A stretch of DNA of 64,000 nucleotides, taken from the NCBI GenBank assembly GCA_003116995.1, contig BDSL01000040.1:372001-436000 (forward strand), written 5' to 3'. Within the stretch, counting starts at the first letter, position 1; each line of letters opens with the position of its first letter. The notes beneath the pieces are model-generated. The model was not told where the DNA came from. It searched no databases and worked only from the letters and a program-made list of their open reading frames with translations. Shown piece by piece: positions 10,516-21,800 of the stretch. Position numbers and translations under genes: made by a program. The stretch is from Yamagishiella unicocca (lineage: Eukaryota > Chlorophyta > Chlorophyceae > Chlamydomonadales > Volvocaceae).

Positions 10516-12409
10516 GTGCCACCCTCCCCGGGGGCTTCCGTTTCCTATGTCGTGTAACCGGGTCTCCTTGCCGGCCCCCCTCCTGCTGGGTCCTGTCGTC
10601 TGGTTCTGCCTTCCGTCTCCTATGTCGTGTACCCGGGTCTTCGCGCCAAACCCCGTGGGTCAAGGTGCTGCCTCCATCACGGCCGCTGCTGCAGCACCTC
10701 TCCCGTCTTAGGTGGCCGCTGGGTGCTCGACGTATCCTCTCCTATTCCCCCACGAGCGCTCAAAGGAACAGGCGCGGACATCGACTGCTCCGCCACATCA
10801 CGCTCACCCGCTGCGGCCCCTTTCACCTTACTCTCTGACCCTGTGTAGGCTGCACGACTCGGCCGTCGTGCTTGCCCGCTTCGATTGATGAAAGGTGCAG
10901 AGTCGTCAAAAGACCCTGAGGGGGGCTGGGTGGTGAAGGGGATGGAGGCGTGGGCTGTCGGCTTCCTATCTCGGCTTCTTCCTGGTGGCCCCAGGTGAGA
11001 GAGGGCCCAACCGATCCTCGCGCTTGCTGTCCAGTAGACACCCGCGCTTGCTATCCATTATGCAGATCACAGATTGGGTCGTGACAGATGACAGGATGGG
11101 TCGTAGTATAAGGTTTTAGTAGACCGCAGAGTGAGTCGTGACGCATCGCAGAGCGTGTGATGACAGATAGTCGTAGCGTTTATAGTGGGCGCTTCGGACC
11201 AAGAGGGAGGGCGCCATCAGGCACATCTCCCGAGCGCAGCGCGTGTCACGACGCGGATCACATGCCGTTTCACGACACGGATCACGTGCCGTGTGGTGAC
11301 ACAGCGGTGGGGGCAGCGTTTGAAGAGGCTAGATGCAGTCAACGGCGTTGTGTTGGCGCGACACCCTGGGACTGCAGAGGGAATTTAATTTAGTTGATTG
11401 CGGTTACGGTAATTGTTAGGCAGGGAGCGGTGATTCCCAGGTCTGTAGGTTGTAGCAGGTTGTAGTAGCTTGTGTCTAGCCAGCAAGCGGCGTGCCCCAG
11501 CTAGTGGCATACAAAGACAGAAGGACAAGTATATCTGGATGATACTGGGCGGTCAGGACAGTGCGAGGTGCGCGGCAGGGTGATTAGCGAGCGAGATCAT
11601 GGCTGCATGTGGATGCCGACTGGGGCGGTGTGGGCGTGTTCTGTCCGGGTCATGTGAGCCGTTGTGAGCGCAGGCAGTCGATCGCCACACGCTCACCACA
11701 TGGCGATTGAATCCCGCAGTGTAATTTGGTTGGGAATGAGCATGTTGCGGCAGGCGCACGGCTGTTTTGGGCCGCCAGCTTATTGTATTTGGTGCTGCGG
11801 CTAGGCAATTGGCCAAGACGGGGCTTTCAGGGTTCGTAGCATCTTGTCCTGGAAATGCAGCGTGGTTTGGGTGTTTTTATGCGTGAAGGGGGGATCGAAT
11901 ACGTTGAACATGCATAAGCGCATGGCGGGGCCACGCAAAACCAAGGCCCGAGTGCCACTGCGGGTGCGTGCTGGAGCTCTCTGAGGCACTGCCCAGGGTG
12001 GTGCAATCCTGCATCAGTTCTTCCGACTGTCTGAAGGCCTTGCATCGTTGTGTGTGAGTTGCGGGATGTAGGCAGCACTGAGTCTCGCCCTCGCTCCAGT
12101 CCGTGTGTGCGTTGGTTTACGGTACTGTGATGAGGGTGCGGCATTGCAGGTACCGAGCAAAAATGCTTTTTGGACATCTGCAAGATTAAGTTGTTCTGCG
12201 TTGCGGAACAACTTAACGAAGTTGGAAAGAGGCTCCGGAGCGGAGTGCCGTACGGTCCACCAGTTCTAAGCGTGGACTATGCACCATTGTTGGCTACTTT
12301 TACATTGAATAGCATCCAACCAGATCCGGTTCTTGTACTCCAGTAACATCAGTACCTTCAGCGCCATTTTGAAGTGAAGTATTGAAGGAAACTTTCTAGA
12401 GCACGCGCG

Positions 12410-14857
12410 ATGGTGCAGTTGGAGCCAAACTTCACCCTGGTGCTGAAGCACCTTGCGGGCTGTGGAGCTGTGATACCAGCGGAGCAGCAGGTTTGCATCG
12501 ACTCGAGCACAAAGGCCGCGCCAGTGACGCGCATGGATGCTTCATTGACACTCCAACCCAACGCAGGCAGCGCTTGACCATTCAATAGCAATCAAGCGCA
12601 TTGAGGCAGGGTTAAAAAGCCTTGTGCTTTGGGGGAGGATTACCTCGCTGAACGGCAAGGTGCGAGGCTATCATGCAAACGGGAGCGGGGACGCCAACCA
12701 ATTTACTTAGAGCCGAATATATTTAGCTGCGCCCTGGTGAAACGTTACTTGTAGGATTACCTTGTGGCGGAGGGCTTTAACACTGCGACGAGTAAAGATG
12801 GCCTCGTCACCTTCGAGACCAAATACTTTTACAGCCAGGACGGCGCGCGGTGGAGCGACCTCCAGCCCGTCGACGGGGAGACAGCCGTGCGGTGCGCCAG
12901 GATTAAGGGGCAGCTGAGTGGCGATTCCGCCAAGAACTACGAGCTCGAAGAGAAGGACCCCAACGCCCCAGAGCCCACGCCGGAGTCGGAGGAGGAGCCC
13001 AAGCCGCCGCTTCTCTTTCAAATTCCGGAGCTGTCGGTGCTCCGATACCGGGTGGATTCCATCACCGCCGCTACGTCCGTGATCCCAACGGTGAGGCCCG
13101 CCGCTGGCTGGGGGCCAGGAGACGGCTGGCTTTTTTAGGGTTGGGTGGGGTATTCAAGTGTTGTCGTGGACATGGAGGGGTCTTGGAGGGGCCGAAGAAG
13201 GAAGGACGGCAAGGAGTTGGGTGGGGGATGGGATGGGGGGATTTCGGGGAGCGTGGGCGGAGACCTGGACGTGGCGTACGACAGGTGGAGGGCAGGGCAG
13301 GTCGCGGGTGACGAACACAACAGGCGGTCAACGTGCACCGCCACCATCACCACCACCCACCACCACCACCATCACCACCCCGATAGCACATTCACTTGCG
13401 TGAGGCGAATTCGGAATTGGGTCGCGTGCAAGGGGCCGTCAGGACAGGGTGGAGGGTCGGCGAGGACTGAGCGGAGGCGGGGGGGGGTGCAAGGAAAGGA
13501 AAACCCTGGAGCGGGGGGAAGCGACGTCACGGACCCCGGGTCGTTGTGTATTGGTCCCCCCCCCTGGACCATCACCTTCACCGCCCTCGGTTTGTCGGCC
13601 GTGGATTCGCGGATTTTCCCTTATCAAACCCCCCCGTGGTGGGCATGCGGGCTTCGCTGCCAGCTGTCTTACGAGGTGGAAATGGAGGGGTCCTCGGGAA
13701 CAGGTCCTGGGGGGCGGGCGCTGGCATGGCTAGGGGGTGCGGGGGATTTTGAGGAAGGCCCGTGGATCGGGGGAGGGGTGTGTGGAAGATACGGGTAGCC
13801 AGGGCGGGGTGGGGGCAGGGCCAGGGCATGTGGCAATTGGGGCGCTGGAGGGAGGGATGCTGCGGTGGTGGTGGACGGGGCGGGTGCGTGTTGAGGCCTG
13901 GTGGCCTGGAGGCAGGACTGGAGGTGTGGGGAGGAGCACCCGGCTGGGGGGCGGGCGGGGAGGGAGGGGCGCAGGCGTGAGGGGGGTAGGACCCGTGCCC
14001 GCAGGCGTGAGGGGGGGACGGGTGTCGCCGGAAGCGAGGGGGGAGGCGGGGGCCAGGCAAGTGTGTATTTGGCACGGGTGGGTCGGGGCAGGCTGCAGCG
14101 CTGCAGGTCCCAATTGGTTTCGGAGCGGTGCATGGGGTCCCTGACGTAATGACGATGTAGGGGGAGGAGGCGGGGGCGTAGGGCTGAGGCGCAGGGCAAA
14201 GGTGTAGGGCTGAGCCTGAGGGCTGAGGATGGGTGCCGCGAGCTGGCTGTGGCAGCAGCGGCTGGGATGGAGTCGCTGGTGCGCCCTCCCTCGTCGGTAG
14301 TCGGGGCGAGGGGGGAACACCGCTGCATGTCAGTGCATGACTGCGACGCGGCGGTCCAGGGGGGGAAGCCCAGGGGGCTCCCACCCTGGAGCTCCCACCA
14401 AACTCTCCTCCCAACCCCACAACCACGGGGTTACGAGCAGCCTACGACACCCCTCCCCCACCATGCGAACCCCACCAACCCAAACCCCACATCCACACCC
14501 CACGCCCAACCGACCCTTCCCCGCACCCCCCCGCCTCCCCCCAACAACCCCCAGGATTCCACCATCGTCAACGCCGCCAGCCAGGTGGTGCCCAACCGCC
14601 TCTTCGCCGGCTGCGTCTACCCCGAAAAGCTCGAGTCGTATCAGCACCGCACTACGGCGCCTGGCTCCGGAGCCACCCTGGCCGCCGACCTGCGCGGCAC
14701 GTGGTGCGTGCACTACGACGCCTTCAAGGGTGTCGCGCAAGTGCGGTCGCTGCTGTGGCCTGGGTACTTCTTCTACTACGCCGCCAACGAGCTGACGTGG
14801 GGGTCGTTGTACGTTGGGGACGGCAACCGCAACAACGACCTCATCTTCATGTTGTAG
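12410..14857 (+). CDS. RSP9: Radial spoke protein 9 (RSPH9 homologue)
   Basis: Four exons (12410-12490, 12567-12659, 12755-13090, 14555-14857), all joined in phase 0, encode 270 aa. Chlamydomonas RSP9 is about 269 aa. The family features appear in order: an N-terminal helical part (HLAGCGAVIPAEQQ), KSLVLWGRI followed by DYLVAEGF, an acidic Pro-rich loop (EPTPESEEEPKPP), and the conserved end VRSLLWPGYFFYYA ... YVGDGNRNNDLIFML. RSP9 is a radial spoke head protein of motile cilia. It works with RSP4/6 and transmits signals from the central pair to dynein arms. Intron 3 is 1464 bp, much larger than the other two (76 and 95 bp), and carries a dispersed-repeat piece at 13588. The start is the first ATG of the exon with family-like sequence. 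Confidence 0.96.
13588..13625 (-). repeat. Dispersed 'GCGAATCCACGGCCGAC' repeat, inverted, in RSP9 intron 3
   Basis: Reads CGGTTTGTCGGCCGTGGATT then CGCGGATTTTCCC, the reverse complement of the copy at 2168. Confidence 0.8.
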
Positions 14858-16392
14858 GGCGTCGGCCGGCGGGGGAAGAGGGGGAGGTGCGGGAGAGGGG
14901 CAGGTCGTGGAGGTCAGGGGGGCCACTGGACATACCCACCTGGGGTTTGGGGTTTGGCGGTGGGGGAGGGGGTGCGCTGGGGGTAGGGGGAGGGACGATT
15001 AAGGAAGTGGCTGGTGTGGCCTGGTGTGATCACACGAGGGAGGGCGGCAGCGCCTGGCTGGACCGGGGGACGAGCCCCGCGTGCCGCGTGTCTAGTGCGG
15101 GAGCCAGCACGTCACATGTGTATTTGGAGGGGAGGGGAGATGACCGGGGCTGCTTGTTGGGTTGGCGACGGCTGCTGTAGTGTTGGGTGGTAGCGCTGGG
15201 ATGCCGGAGTGCCCAGCCCGGTCGCATTACCGTGCAGCAGCAGCTGCTGCTGGTGCGGCTGGTGAAGGAGCTGCCCTAGGGGGGGAGGACACTGTAAACA
15301 CAGGCATGAAAGACACGCGCGCGCGCGCGCCGACGCGCTGATCAGGACGCCGAACGGGGGGGGGATGGATGGCGTCATGTTCTGGTGACAGACTGGCAGT
15401 GCATCAGCCGTACGGAAGGGAACGACTCGACTCGCTGCTGGGTGCTCGTCCCCAGGGGTGGGGTGCGGTGGGGTGGAGTGGTTTAACCGCAGCAGCCAAC
15501 CCCTGTCAGTCAGGCGTGCTTGCGAGCTCGCGATGCTGCCGTCTGTCGTGGTTGCTAGTAATGCGAAGCCGGCTGGAGACAAAAGGTAATATGCCGGTGC
15601 GGCTCGAGGTGTGTGAAGACGTGTGCGATGTGTGGCGGCTTGTTTGGGGGGGGAGACGTGATGGCGCCGTGCCGCTAGCAGCAGCCGAGCGCCCATGAAG
15701 CAAGGTTGGTTGGTGGGAGTGCTGGGCTGTCGTGCCTCCTGCGGGTGAGCTCCCCCCCGCACACCCTCCGCACCACCGGGGGAGAGGCAAGCTGCTGGGA
15801 GTGCTGGGGAAGCGCCCTAACACGGGCACGAGCAGTCGCATCCCTCCATGTAACTTGTGTAAACTGTGTGGCGGCCGAGCAGTCCCGTAGCTGGCGTTTT
15901 TTCATCGCACACCTGCCTCTGCACGTTGGGTTTGGCAGCGGCTTCTGATATAATCCCCTTGCTGTCGGCGAAATAAATTTGGGACCTCATTGCTCTGTGC
16001 TACGCCCACCCCGTTCCCTTGCGTCGCATCCTGCTTGCCGGCATAAATATACATCAGTAATTCAGTATACATTTGCCTGCTGCGCTTGATCAACCCAGAA
16101 CAGCCCAGAGGTCAAATAATGGAGACGGCCGCAGCTAACGACGAGATGTGTGGGTCGGTGTGAGGCAACAGAGCCGTCTGAGCACCCGCGGTGCAGCCCT
16201 ACTGCCTCAGCCACAACCGCAGACCGTCCATTCCCCGAAGTCGCCATCCCCACCACCACCACCACTCCGAACCAGCAGCGCCGCCCACGACCGCATGGCG
16301 ATACCTCAACCGCCATAACCACCACACCCACCACACCCAAAGTCCAGTCCTCGTCCCCGAACCGTGTTTTTATTCATTGCACCCCTTCCTCC
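14858..16392. other. 3' ends of the tail-to-tail RSP9 and nuclease genes
   Basis: No supported gene. It holds TGTAA signals on the plus strand (15293, 15849 and 15858) for RSP9, and a CG-dinucleotide run near 15315-15330. From 15940 to 16090 it is locally AT-richer. Confidence 0.5.
15293..15297 (+). terminator. Candidate TGTAA polyadenylation signal for RSP9
   Basis: First plus-strand TGTAA after the RSP9 stop, 436 bp downstream; later copies at 15849 and 15858 are alternatives. Confidence 0.4.
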
Positions 16393-18811
16393 CTAGCTGC
16401 CCTCCTCTTCCCGCCGTACAAACGCCATGTCCCTGTCCAGCTCCCCCTGCGCCCCCGGCCGCCAGCCGCCCGGCAGCAGCTGCAGCGCTGACCTGGCCAG
16501 GCGAGCGGTGAGTCCCAGGAAGGCCGTGTAGTCGTGCTGGCGGCAGAACATGTCGGGGGGAGGCGCCACGCCGCGTCGCACATACTCGGTGTTGAACCTG
16601 GGGGGGGGGTGCAATAAAAGAACCGGTCACGCGACTGGGGAAATGTAGTGGGGGCATAGCATGCGGACACCGGCTCGCGCGCGCATGCTACTGGACCTGG
16701 GGGTGGGGCCAGAAGATACCCGTTGAATTGACATAGGAAATGTAGTGGGGGAAAGGTAAAGCGTGCGTCAAAAACGTTCCGCCAGCTAGGAGTGATCCCT
16801 TCCCAGCCGCTCTCCTAACCGCCCACTCCTAATTAGGACCCCCGCCCACCTGGCCAGCAGCCTCATCATGCGGTCGAGGTAGTCGTCATCTCGCATCATA
16901 CGGAACACGGTGCAGCCCTTGGTGGCGGACCTGGCGGTTGGGCGGTTGGCGACGGTTGCGGACCGTTGCCGATGCGACGGATATATGGATATATACCTCG
17001 TATATGCGGTGATACGAGGAGGAGAGGCGGCGCGACCGCGGTACTGTGTTTGGGTGCGCGTGGGCGGTTGCCCCCTCTCCCCTCCGTGCCCCCCCTCCAT
17101 GCCCCCACGGGTTTCTTAGCCACCCCCGCCCCGGCCCCCACCCATCCGCTGTATCCTCCTTTCTCGGTTGTCAGTTATTTCCTTCGTTATCAGTTCACGA
17201 GTTCACGGGTTTCTTGTCGAACCCCGCCCCGTTCAAGCTCCCATGAACCTCACCCCACTGGCCCCCCCCACCTCTCCACCTCTATAGCCGGGCCTTCTCA
17301 CTACCCACCTCTCCACCCCACTACCCATCGTCAACCCCTAAACGCTATAAACCCTCGTAAACCCCTAAACCCTATAACCCTATAACCCTCGTAAACCCTT
17401 AAAACCCTACCTCGACACCACCAGACCCGACTGGCACCCCGCCGCCAGCATGTGCATCTGCACCTGCGGCACCCAGGCTGCAGGGAGGGACCTCCGGGGG
17501 CCCCTGTCCCCCAGAACCACTTCCGTCACGATGCGCCCCTTGCCGCCGCGCCGTACCTGCCGTACAGCACGTGGCGTGGACGAGCAGGGTGGGGGGGGCG
17601 CGGGTGGGGGGGGTGGCGGGGTAAGGAGGGTGCGGGGGCCGGTCGAGAGCGAGCCTGCATAGACCTCGCTGGCCCGTACGATCACCAATGCGAGGGGACG
17701 ATCCCTCGCCCTCAACTATGTGTCCGAAGACAATGCGAGGGGACGATCCCTCACCCCCTTTCACCCCACCAGCCCACTCCAAAGATAATGAGCCAGCTAT
17801 TATGCCTGTGCCGTGTAACCGGTCCTCATGCCACCCCCTTCCACCCCACTAGCCCACTCCAACCCCCCTCTACCGGCTCACTCCAGAACCCCTCCCTGGA
17901 CCCCCCAAACGCCCCTCAACGCGCAGACGGGCACCAGGCCCACAAGCCCCGGTTGCATTTTCGGTTGGCGCAGCCAGTCACCGCCGTACCGCCGTACCTG
18001 CCGTATCCCGAACGGGCACGTGTTCTTGACCTCCACCACTTCCCGAAGCAGCAGGTGCACCAGGCCATGGTCGCGAGGGGCCCCGCCACCTCCACCGCCG
18101 CCGCCGCCGCCGCCATCGTCATCTCCGCTGGCGCCGACGTCTCCGCTCCTCGCTGTCCCAGCCGCCGCCACGCCCGCACCGTCACCACCGCAGAAGCACC
18201 AAATAATCGGCGCGCACGAATCCAGAGCGCCTCGCTCCGTAACCCCGACCGCATCCCCCGCCCCGCCACCGCCTCCCCATCCGCGCCCGCCGGTCCCAGC
18301 TTGCTGGCTCCCACCACCACCACCACCACCACCGCCGCCGCCGCCGCCGCCGCCCCCAGCCCCTGACGCCTCCGCCACCTGCTGCGCCGACCACCCCGCC
18401 TGCGCCCCCACCTCCCCCGGGGACCCCGCCGGCTGCCCCTGCCCCTGCCCCTGCCCCTGCTGCCCCTTCTCCTCCCCCCGCTGCCTCCCCTCCCCCTCTC
18501 TCCGCTGTTGCCCCTCCCCCTCCCCCTCCCCCGCGGGCTGCCTGCCCCCGCAGCGGCCGCACAGCATCACCGCCGGCAGCTTGCTGTCCAGCACCGCCGC
18601 CAGGAGCTCCCCCTGGAGCGACCCCCGGCAGCAGCCAGCACCTGCGGCACCACCACCACCACCACCACCACCACCGCCACCGCCACCACCAACACCGCCA
18701 CTGCCACCACCGGCACTGCCGCCGGCGCTCGGAGCCCTCAGTGGACCACCTTCAGCCGCCGCCGCTGGGCCGCACACTCGCAGCAGCAGCGACAGAGGAT
18801 CGACGGAAGCA

Positions 18812-18842
<31 letters not shown>

Positions 18843-21800
18843 AGGAGGAGGAGGCAGCATGTCCAGGGGCGGCGCCATCAGGCACCATCGCCACCAGCTC
18901 CGAAACCCCCGCCGTGTCAGTTGCCGCCGCGGCGGCGGCAACAGCGGCGGCAGCGGCGGCGGCGGCGGCGGCGGCGGCGGCCACTGCCGCTGTGGCGACG
19001 GAGGGAGACGCGGAGGGGGTCGGAGTAGCGTCCTCAGTCACTACGGAGATCGCGTCGCCACCAACGTCAGCTATCGCCCCATCCTCTTCCTCCTCCTCCT
19101 CCTCCTCTTCCTCCTCCTCCTCCTCCTCCTCCTCCTCCTCCTCCTCCTCAGTACCATCGTCATCATCATGGTCGCCGTCATCGTCCGCGCCATCGTCGCT
19201 GCCGTCACCGCCATCGCCAACCACACCGTCCTCGTCGCTGCCGTACTCGCCGTCGTCACCGTCGTCGTCATCTTCGTCGGCATTGCCGTGAGGGCCTGCA
19301 GTCGGGAAGCCGCCGCCAGCACGTGCAGAGGCCGCTCCCATTCCACCTTCACCGCCGTGAGCGCCCCCATCCCCACCGCCGCTGGCGCCTTCCTCCTCCT
19401 CCTCCCCCTCCTCCGCCGCCGCCTCCTCCTCCTCGCCGCCGCCGCCACTCTTAGTCATGGCCACCCGCCCCAGCAGCTCCCGCAGCTGCCAGCGCAATCG
19501 GTTGGCCTGGGTCGGACGAGAGGGCCCAGGATTCCATGACGGACGGGGGGGAGGGGAGGGGAGGGGAGGGGAGGGGAGGGGAGGGGAGGGGAGGGAGGGG
19601 AGGGGAGGGGAGGGGAGGGGAGGGAGGGGAGGGGAGGGGAGGGGAGGGGAGGGGAGGGGAGGGGAGGGGAGGGGAGGGAGGGGAGGGGAGGGGAGGGGAG
19701 GGGAGGGGAGGGGAGGGGAGGGGAGGGGAGGGGAGGGAGGGGAGGGAGGGGAGGGGAGGGGAGGGGAGGGGAGGGGAGGGGAGGGGAGGGGAGGGGAGGG
19801 GAGGGAGGGGAGGGGAGGGGAGGGAGGGGAGGGGAGGGGAGGGAGGGGAGGGGAGGGGAGGGGAGGGGAGGGGAGGGGAGGGGAGGGAGGGGAGGGGAGG
19901 GGAGGGGAGGGAGGGGAGGGGAGGGAGGGGAGGGGAGGGGAGGGAGGGGAGGGGAGGGGAGGGGAGGGAGGGGAGGGGAGGGGAGGGGAGGGGAGGGGAG
20001 GGGAGGGGAGGGGAGGGGAGGGGAGGGGAGGGGAGGGGAGGGGAGGGGAGGGAGGGGAGGGGAGGGGGAGGGGAGGGGAGGGGAGGGGCACAAAAACCGT
20101 ATACGCGACGGGGCGGGATACGGGACGGGGCGGGGTACGGGAGTGGGCGGGGTACGGGACGGGGCGGGGTACGGGACGGGGCGGGGTACGGGACGGGGCG
20201 GGATACGGGAGGGGGCGGGATACGGGACGGGGCGGGATACGGGACGGGGCGGGATACGGGAGGGGGCGGGATACGGGACGGGGCGGGGAATGGGGTGACG
20301 ACCCCGACACCGACTCTTTCGTGGCACGGTACTGGAGGGTTGGGAGCCCCTCCCCTCATTGCCTGCGAGGCGACGGCGGTAGCTGCTCCGGGCCCCTCCG
20401 CCAACGCCCCACTTGAACTCGAGTCAAGCCACGAACACCACCACGGAAGGGAGGCCTCACTCCCCTCACTTCCCTCACCCCCCTCACTCCCCTCACCACC
20501 AACAACAATAACTCGCCTGCTGCCGCGCAGCTAGAGCTGCCCCCGCGGCCGCAGCCGCCGCGGCTTCCGCCGCCGCCTCCTCGCCGCCGCCGCCAGCCGC
20601 CGCCGCCGCCGCAGCAGCTTCCCCCAGCTCCTGCTGGCGCTGCTGATGCCCCCGCAGTGCGCTCTGCAGGAGTTCTGCCTCCCGCGGCTCCAGAACCAGG
20701 TGGTGGGCTATGATGGCGTCAGGCGAGGCGGCCAGCGGCGGCAGGGAGGGCCAGGGGGCGGCGGCGGCGGCGTCGCGAGGTACGCAGCAGAGGCCCACCT
20801 GGGGAGCGGTGGCGGCGTGTCCAGGGAGGGTGAGAGGGGGGAGGTGTTTTGGGGTGGCGGTGAGGCCAGGGAGGTGGAGGTGGCGGTGGCGGTACAGTCG
20901 TACAATACAACGGAGGATGGAGACGACGCAGACGCCTCTTCCATTTCCCTTCGGGTACAGCGCTGGGTGGCACTAGCAGTGTGTGCAGGGGGGCACTGGG
21001 AAGACCAGCAAGCCGCCCCAGCCGCCTATTCGTGTCCTACTTTTTCAGTGCAGACCCCTGCGGGTTTCCTAGCCCTAACCCCCCCCCCCCAAACTTTACG
21101 TGCGTCGCGTGGGGTCCTCGCTCCCGTGCGTCTCGCCGTAGCCGATATAGCTTAGCCGCCAAAGGTCATATTACGACCTTCGGCTTTCGTATCCCCGACT
21201 CAGTTCTCCAGCATGCATCTCAAAACTTCTGTTTCAAACGGTTTTTTCGGACATCCACGGGTTTCCCTCGAACCCACCCCAACTCGAAACGTCTGTTCTA
21301 AACGGTTTTTTTTCGTACACGGGTTTTCCTTGCATCCCCACCCCACCCCAGCTCGCGCCCCCAGCTCGCCCCAACGCCCCACCCCTGCTCGCGACCCCAC
21401 CTCGTGGAGTGACGAGGCGGGGAAGACGGCGAGCAGCTGCGCCAGTGCCGCCGCCTCCTGCACCTTGCCCCAGGCGCACCGCACGCCCCTCAGGCCGCTG
21501 CCGGACAGTGCTGCGGCGGAGCGCCGGTAGCGCTCTGCGGGGATTGCAAGGAAAACCCGTGCACGAAGGAGAAAACCAGGGGGGGAACGGGGGTTGGACA
21601 GCGAGTGGGAGGGGAGATGGGCAGGTTGGAGCGAGGTGCAGCACGGGAAGGAGATGGGCAGGTTGGAGCGAGGCGCAGCACTGGCGGCTGGGGAGCTCAC
21701 CCTGGGGAGCTTAACGTCTGTAATCGCTCGGCGCCCCAACTGCACCGAACATCCCACATCCACACGACCACATCACCTTGTGGCGTCATGTCGCCTCACG

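Larger units (their letters stand above)
8617..12409. other. Intergenic region between divergent PSAH and RSP9
   Basis: No supported gene is seen. The part next to 8616 must hold the psaH promoter and the part before 12410 the RSP9 promoter, but no core element is clear. The region has small tandem repeats (9294-9356, 9877-9927), an inverted dispersed repeat (10430-10515), a repeat piece near 10088-10110, and related words around GGGTCGTGACAGAT and CACGACGCGGATCAC between 11070 and 11310. ORFs here have no recognisable domain. Confidence 0.5.

Noticed and set aside
17320..17410. Chromosome end
   Set aside because: The tract is short, degenerate and flanked on both sides by exons of one gene.
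19457..20534. Long ORFs of Gly-Glu-Arg or Pro-Ser repeats on both strands
   Set aside because: They are six-frame readings of the GAGGG and 17-bp arrays and lie between two in-phase nuclease exons.
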